A stretch of 64,000 bases of DNA from Sulfurovum sp. (GTDB lineage Bacteria > Campylobacterota > Campylobacteria > Campylobacterales > Sulfurovaceae), in the NCBI GenBank assembly GCA_027071315.1, contig JALSUP010000038.1, positions 1 to 64,000 of the forward strand. The letters run 5' to 3'. Under the pieces are notes generated by a model. It worked only from the letters and a program-made list of their open reading frames with translations. It ran no database searches and had not been told where the DNA came from. The translations under genes and the position numbers were made by a program. Below, piece by piece: positions 58,132-64,000 of this stretch (the stretch's first letter is position 1; each line of letters opens with the position of its first letter).

Positions 58132-59559
58132 TTAGTTGTAAGTTTCTATGAGCTTTTTTTCTGAGAGGGGTCTGGATATACCAAATCCCTGAAGGTAATC
58201 AATACCCAGTGCTTTAAGTTTTGTTTTGTGTGTGTCATTGTCTACCCATTTTGCCACTGTTGTAATGTGAAGGTCTTTGGACATTTTAACCAAAGAACTC
58301 AGCATGGCGTGAGTGGTGCTGTCTTCAAGTTTGGTGACATAGTCTCTGTCAAACTGGACAATGTCAAAATTGAAGTGTTTCATGTACTCCATTGAAGCAT
58401 TGGATGATCCAAAATTGTCAATGGCGATACGTATGCCTTTGGCTCTGAACTTTTTGAGTGTTTTGAGGTAGCCGCTCAGGTCATGGTGTGTTTTTCGTTC
58501 ATAAAGCTCAATGATCAGTCGAGAAGGATTGATCGTACTTTTCTCCAGAAGTGCAAAAAAGTGCTCCTGAAAGTGTTCATCTCTCAGAGAGAAGGGTGAG
58601 AGGTTAAATGAAAATGAAATGTTCTCATCGACAAGAGGAAGTATGTTCAGTATGTGTTCTGCCAGGGCAAGGTCATACTTTCTTCCCAATCCCAGACGGT
58701 TCACAATAGGAAGATAAATTCTTGGTAAAATATCTTCATTGCGTAAAGATCTGAGTTTAACACTGATCTCATAAATATCGATCTGCTCAGTTCTGGTATT
58801 GAGCAGCGGCCTGAAAGAGCAGAGGAGTTTTTTCTCTTGCAGGGAGTTGACGACACAGGCTTCTGTTTCGGAAACCTCTTTGGCATCTTTGCTGACATTG
58901 GCATTTTTCCCGTTATTGCTACTTTGATTTTGTGCGGCAATAATGTCTTTAAGGTACACAATACTTTTTTCAAGCTCCTCTTCCGTATTGGTAATGACGG
59001 CAAAGCTGTAGTTGAGCTCTATTTCATTGATCATCCTGTTTTCATGAATGAAGTTTTCAAGGACTTGCTGAATATGGCTATCGTTGTTATTGATAGCAAT
59101 GAGGAATTCTGCTCCGTAACGTCTTGCGATAAGGCTGTTTTCAAAGCCTGACTTATGCAGGTCGTTGTTTAGTTTGTGTATGACATTATAGAGCAGAAGA
59201 TCGACTTCATCAATACTGTAATTCTCTCTAATGGTAGAGAGGTTTTTAATTACCAGCAGTACAAGCGCTTTGGGTTTGTAGTCTTCAAGTTGATCAATGA
59301 AGGCTTTTTCATTGTAGACCTGTGTGGCATGGTCGAGCAGGGTCTCTTTAATACTCAGTTCCATAATGAAATAGATAAAATAAACAGAGATAAAAAGAAT
59401 TGCAGAGATGAGTAGGGTATTTTGAATGGTAAGGTTAATGGCACTGTCATAGAGAAAAGTGGTATAAAATATGACAAAGATAAAGAGAACAACGGGGATA
59501 CCTGCCCGCATGGCAAGTTTAAATCTTCGTTGTCTCTCCTGCAGTTCTGACAGTAACAT
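58132..59559 (-). CDS. Membrane-anchored GGDEF-EAL-like protein, degenerate motifs
   Basis: TM segments; RRYGAEFLIA at the GGDEF position; YEISVKLRS at the EAL position; IDNFGSS at the DDFG position. Confidence 0.8.
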   Translation of the reverse strand: MLLSELQERQRRFKLAMRAGIPVVLFIFVIFYTTFLYDSAINLTIQNTLLISAILFISVYFIYFIMELSIKETLLDHATQVYNEKAFIDQLEDYKPKALVLLVIKNLSTIRENYSIDEVDLLLYNVIHKLNNDLHKSGFENSLIARRYGAEFLIAINNNDSHIQQVLENFIHENRMINEIELNYSFAVITNTEEELEKSIVYLKDIIAAQNQSSNNGKNANVSKDAKEVSETEACVVNSLQEKKLLCSFRPLLNTRTEQIDIYEISVKLRSLRNEDILPRIYLPIVNRLGLGRKYDLALAEHILNILPLVDENISFSFNLSPFSLRDEHFQEHFFALLEKSTINPSRLIIELYERKTHHDLSGYLKTLKKFRAKGIRIAIDNFGSSNASMEYMKHFNFDIVQFDRDYVTKLEDSTTHAMLSSLVKMSKDLHITTVAKWVDNDTHKTKLKALGIDYLQGFGISRPLSEKKLIETYN

Positions 59560-61874
59560 TAGACATCCAGGTGTTTTACATCTTTTGCATGGCTTTCAAT
59601 GTAGTTTCTTCTTGGTTCAACTTCATCACCCATAAAGAGGGTAAAGGTATCAGATGCTTCTTCCACATCATCGATCCTGACTTGCAAGAGACGTCTGTTC
59701 TCAGGTGTCATAGTAGTTTCCCAGAGTTGCTCAGGGTTCATTTCACCCAGACCTTTGTATCGTTGGATATAGGCACCTTTTTTGGCATTTGCTTCAACTT
59801 CGGCAAAAAGTGCAAGCAAGTCTTTGTCTTTGAACTCGTCGGTAATATGCTCTTTGATCTTCTGATTAATGTGTATGGCTTCATTGAAGTGCGGGTTGGT
59901 AAAGAGTACTTCATCGACAATGAGCTCTTCAAGACCGTCATTGGTCTGTACAAAGTAGTGCAGCTTGTCCTCATTGATCGTTTTGTTCAAAATATTATAC
60001 CCCAGATCGGCAATGAATTTTTCCAGTGTCTCTGCCAATTTTTCATTGCTTGTACCGATCATATCCGGATTTTCAATCATGTAGCGAAGTGCTTCGGGAA
60101 GTGCAAAACGTTTCTCAATCTCTTTAAGTGTCATTCGGTAGTAGGCGACCAATTTGAAAAGATCTACGAGGTCAGCCTGCCCCATTGTGTCGCTCTCAAT
60201 GGCGGAAATACCATTTTCAATAAGGAAATCATTGAGCGATTTGTCATCCTTCAAATAGGTCTCATTTTTACCTTTTTTGTAACGGTAAAGTGGTGGCTGT
60301 GCAAGATAGAGGTATCCTTTTTCAATGACAGGCTGCAGGAATCTGAAGAAGAAGGTCATAAGCAGGGTTTGAATGTGCGAACCATCGACGTCGGCATCGG
60401 TCATGATGATGATCTTGTGGTATCTGAGTTTCTCTTCATTGAACTCTTCACCGATACCGCAGCCAAGTGCCGTGATCATATTTTTGATCTCGTCTGATTT
60501 CAAGATCTTCTCTAAACGTGCTTTTTCAACGTTAAGGATCTTACCTTTAAGTGGTAAAATGGCCTGGAATACTCTGTCACGTCCCTGCTTGGCAGAACCA
60601 CCTGCAGAGTCTCCCTCCACCAGGTAAATTTCTGAAATTTCAGGGTCTTTACTCTGACAGTCAGCCAGTTTACCCGGAAGGGTACCAATACTCATAGAGT
60701 CTTTACGTTTGACCAGATCTTTGGCTCTCTTGGCAGCATCTCTACCACGGGCAGCAAGTAACACCTGTGCCATGATCGCTTTGGCTTCAATAGGGTTCTC
60801 TTCAAGGTATTTGTTAAATTGCTCAGAGAAGAACTTCTGTACCAATGGACGTACATAAGAGGAACCGAGTTTTCCTTTGGTCTGACCTTCGAACTGAGGT
60901 TCCGGTACGCGCACAGAGACGATGGCAATGAGACCCTCTTTACAGTCGTCACCGGTAATTTTGGTGCCCTTCTCTTTGGCATTGGCATTTTTGGCAATAT
61001 AAGAAGCCATAGAACGGGTCAAACCTGCTCTGAAACCTGCTTCATGTGTACCGCCGTCCGCGGTTTTAATATTGTTGACAAAAGAGAGTGATTTTTCAGA
61101 ATCTGCATCACAATACATGAGGGCAATGTCAATCTCTATGTCATCTGCTTTTCCCTGAAAGAACTGTGGCGTAGAGAGAGGCTCTTTGGTATTCATATCT
61201 TCAACGAATTGTTTGATACCGCCTTCAAAGTGGTAGAGCTCTTTCGTCCCGTCACGCTCATCTTTGAAGTCGATCGTGATCTTCGGGTTGAGGTAAGCCA
61301 ACTCTTTAAAACGCTTCATCAGGATCTCTTTTTGGAAAGTCGTCCCCTCCGTAAAGATCGTATCGTCTGCCCAGAATTCTATTTTCGTACCGGTCTTTCT
61401 TGTATTCCCTGTTGCGACCAATGTCTCTTGAGGAATTCCTGCTTTGAAGTCTTGTTCATGGATCTCGCCATCTTTGAAGACAGTCAGATGCAAGTCTTTG
61501 GAGAGGGCGTTTACAACGGAAACCCCTACTCCATGGAGACCACCGGAAACCTTGTACGTGTCTTTGTCAAATTTACCACCGGCATGCAGGACTGTCAATA
61601 CAACCGTTGCAGCGGAGATCTTCTCGGTTGGGTGCAGTGCTACAGGAATACCACGACCGTTATCTTCAATGATCGCAGAACCGGCTTTGGTGAGTGTGAC
61701 TTTGATGGTATCACAGTAACCTGCCATCGCTTCATCAATAGAGTTGTCAACCACTTCATAGACCAGGTGGTGAAGTCCTTTTGTTGAAGTATCACCAATG
61801 TACATTCCCGGTCTTTTTCTTACTGCTTCAAGTCCTTTAAGGACTTTAATATTACTAGCACCATATTCTGCCAT
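59559..61874 (-). CDS. gyrB: DNA gyrase subunit B
   Basis: LEAVRKRPGMYIGDTSTKGLHHLVYEVVDNSIDEA, LVEGDSAGGSAKQGRDR. Confidence 0.98.
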   Translation of the reverse strand: MAEYGASNIKVLKGLEAVRKRPGMYIGDTSTKGLHHLVYEVVDNSIDEAMAGYCDTIKVTLTKAGSAIIEDNGRGIPVALHPTEKISAATVVLTVLHAGGKFDKDTYKVSGGLHGVGVSVVNALSKDLHLTVFKDGEIHEQDFKAGIPQETLVATGNTRKTGTKIEFWADDTIFTEGTTFQKEILMKRFKELAYLNPKITIDFKDERDGTKELYHFEGGIKQFVEDMNTKEPLSTPQFFQGKADDIEIDIALMYCDADSEKSLSFVNNIKTADGGTHEAGFRAGLTRSMASYIAKNANAKEKGTKITGDDCKEGLIAIVSVRVPEPQFEGQTKGKLGSSYVRPLVQKFFSEQFNKYLEENPIEAKAIMAQVLLAARGRDAAKRAKDLVKRKDSMSIGTLPGKLADCQSKDPEISEIYLVEGDSAGGSAKQGRDRVFQAILPLKGKILNVEKARLEKILKSDEIKNMITALGCGIGEEFNEEKLRYHKIIIMTDADVDGSHIQTLLMTFFFRFLQPVIEKGYLYLAQPPLYRYKKGKNETYLKDDKSLNDFLIENGISAIESDTMGQADLVDLFKLVAYYRMTLKEIEKRFALPEALRYMIENPDMIGTSNEKLAETLEKFIADLGYNILNKTINEDKLHYFVQTNDGLEELIVDEVLFTNPHFNEAIHINQKIKEHITDEFKDKDLLALFAEVEANAKKGAYIQRYKGLGEMNPEQLWETTMTPENRRLLQVRIDDVEEASDTFTLFMGDEVEPRRNYIESHAKDVKHLDV

Positions 61875-62033
61875 ATTGAGACTCCATTGTCGAGGTTTTA
61901 AGTATATCTATTTTATCGAAATAAACTTAGGGAAAGCGTGGTATAGCCGGGATTTGACGCTATTTTGCCAAATATTCTTTTTGGATTTTTAGAGAGGCTG
62001 TGAAAAGGGTTGATTTTTGTTTTCTGGAAACGC

Positions 62034-62129
62034 GTAGGGTGCGTAAACACGCACCACATATTCATATTCGCATAACAGAAATATATGTGCCGAAAGGCCT
62101 AACAAAAGGTGCGTGATTACGCACCCTAC
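62034..62129. repeat. GTAG-type inverted hairpin pair, family C, longer spacer
   Basis: GTAGGGTGCGTAAACACGCACC ... GGTGCGTGATTACGCACCCTAC. Confidence 0.9.
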
Positions 62130-62169
62130 GCGGGAATGCATCTTTCGCTTGTTTTTAATTTTCCTCTCA

Positions 62170-62361
62170 ATTTTAATTGTGGCGTTGTTTCTCTCTTCAT
62201 TTTTTTCTCAAAGAGAGTGATGACTTTGTCACCGCTTCGCTTCACTAAAGAAAAAACGAAGCAAAAAATCGTCATCTCTCTCGATGCAATCCCGCAGGAA
62301 CGAGGACAATCGCTATCGCTTTCAAGGGCGTTCGCTACAACAGGGCACGCTTTGCGTGATT
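62170..62361. repeat. Dispersed intergenic repeat, copy 2 (internal extra segment)
   Basis: ATTTTAATTGTGGCGTTGTTTCTCTCTTCATTTTTTT ... AAGAAAAAACGAAGCAAAAAATCGTCA ... TCGCTTTCAAGGGCGTTCGC ... GCACGCTTTGCGTGATT. Confidence 0.75.
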
Positions 62362-62417
62362 CAATAAGGGATTTTTTGTCAAAAATCGTTGATAAATTAA
62401 TTTGTCTATGTCAAAAT

Positions 62418-63462
<1,045 letters not shown>

Positions 63463-63471
63463 TTTGTCTCC

Positions 63472-63541
63472 GTAGGGGTATCCCCTTGTGGGTACCCTTT
63501 TATGTATGCTATTAGAGGGTACCCATAAAGGGCACCCCTAC
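63472..63541. repeat. GTAG-type inverted hairpin pair, family A (GTAGs outward)
   Basis: GTAGGGGTATCCCCTTGTGGGTACCC ... GGGTACCCATAAAGGGCACCCCTAC. Confidence 0.8.
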
Positions 63542-63547
63542 AGTAAT

Positions 63548-64000
63548 TTAACATCTATTCTCCATTACCAATTTCTCTATGAATCCCCATTTCCCATATC
63601 CGCTATCGGCATTGATATGGCCTGCATTTTCTACGACAGTAAAGGCAGCATCAAAATGTGTTGCGAGTGCCTGTGCTTCATCTAGTTTGACCCATGGGTC
63701 ATTATCGGAGACGAGCATATGCACCTTTTTTGCATAAATATTGCTTGGTGTTGGGCAAGGGAAAAAGGTTTTGATGGTGGACTCTTTGGTATTCAAACTT
63801 GGCGGCGAGACCATAAAAAGTCTTTCGACATCTATCATCTCCTCCTCCTGACAAAGCCAGAACCAGAGAGTATTGGCAAGAGAATGACACACGACAGTAT
63901 CCGGCTTAAAGTCTTCAAGAATGGCTTTGACCTGTTTTACCCATCTGTTTTTAGAAGGGAAGTGACAGTTGTCGAGCAGGGGGAAAGAGACCGTACCGTA
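63548..64000 (-). CDS. RBBP9/YdeN-like alpha/beta hydrolase, 5' end outside the window
   Basis: Continuous frame to the window edge: YGTVSFPLLDNCHFPSKNRWVKQVKAILEDFKPDTVVCHSLANTLWFWL...VSDNDPWVKLDEAQALATHF...ENAGHINADSGYGKW. Confidence 0.85.
   Translation of the reverse strand, partial: YGTVSFPLLDNCHFPSKNRWVKQVKAILEDFKPDTVVCHSLANTLWFWLCQEEEMIDVERLFMVSPPSLNTKESTIKTFFPCPTPSNIYAKKVHMLVSDNDPWVKLDEAQALATHFDAAFTVVENAGHINADSGYGKWGFIEKLVMENRC

Noticed and set aside
59571-60497. 308-aa plus-strand ORF
   Set aside because: Antisense of gyrB.

Overview
Chromosomal window from a Campylobacterota (epsilonproteobacterial) genome; gene content resembles Sulfurovum/Sulfurimonas-like organisms (inference from protein character, no search run). 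Left to right: topA (5' part, minus strand), dcd, a SurA-like protein; an AI-2-processing-like set (ABM monooxygenase, class II aldolase half-protein, LsrK-like kinase); a glycan locus of about 19 kb that combines a diacetamido-uronic acid pathway (wbpA/B/D/E-like), an AT-rich cassette (AlbA_2 protein, Wzx flippase, glycosyltransferases, methyltransferases, second aminotransferase, internally deleted UDP-GlcNAc 2-epimerase) and a bacterial N-glycosylation core (pglB, pglC, pglE, pglF); then comEA-like, gltX, mqnA, moaD/moaE/moeA, an S24 (CI/LexA-like) repressor, DksA-like, DUF255, DUF309, SagB-like, beta-carbonic anhydrase plus SulP transporter, SUI1, yaaA; a tRNA cluster with tuf-rpmG-tRNA-secE-nusG-rplKAJL-rpoBC-rpsLG-fusA; DUF2853, a CI-like HTH protein, queF, a degenerate GGDEF/EAL protein, gyrB, tsaD and a partial RBBP9-like hydrolase. 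Main non-coding discovery: at least eight GTAG-headed palindromic elements, mostly paired in inverted orientation (REPIN-like), with several different stem sequences. They sit between genes, including inside the rplJ-rplL operon and supplying the mqnA stop codon. A second candidate is a putative regulon formed by the S24 repressor and a solo CI-like HTH protein that share a 17-bp quasi-palindromic operator (TATGTCAnnnTGWCATA), with a divergent 37-aa ORF. No rRNA, CRISPR array, integrase or IS transposase was seen.
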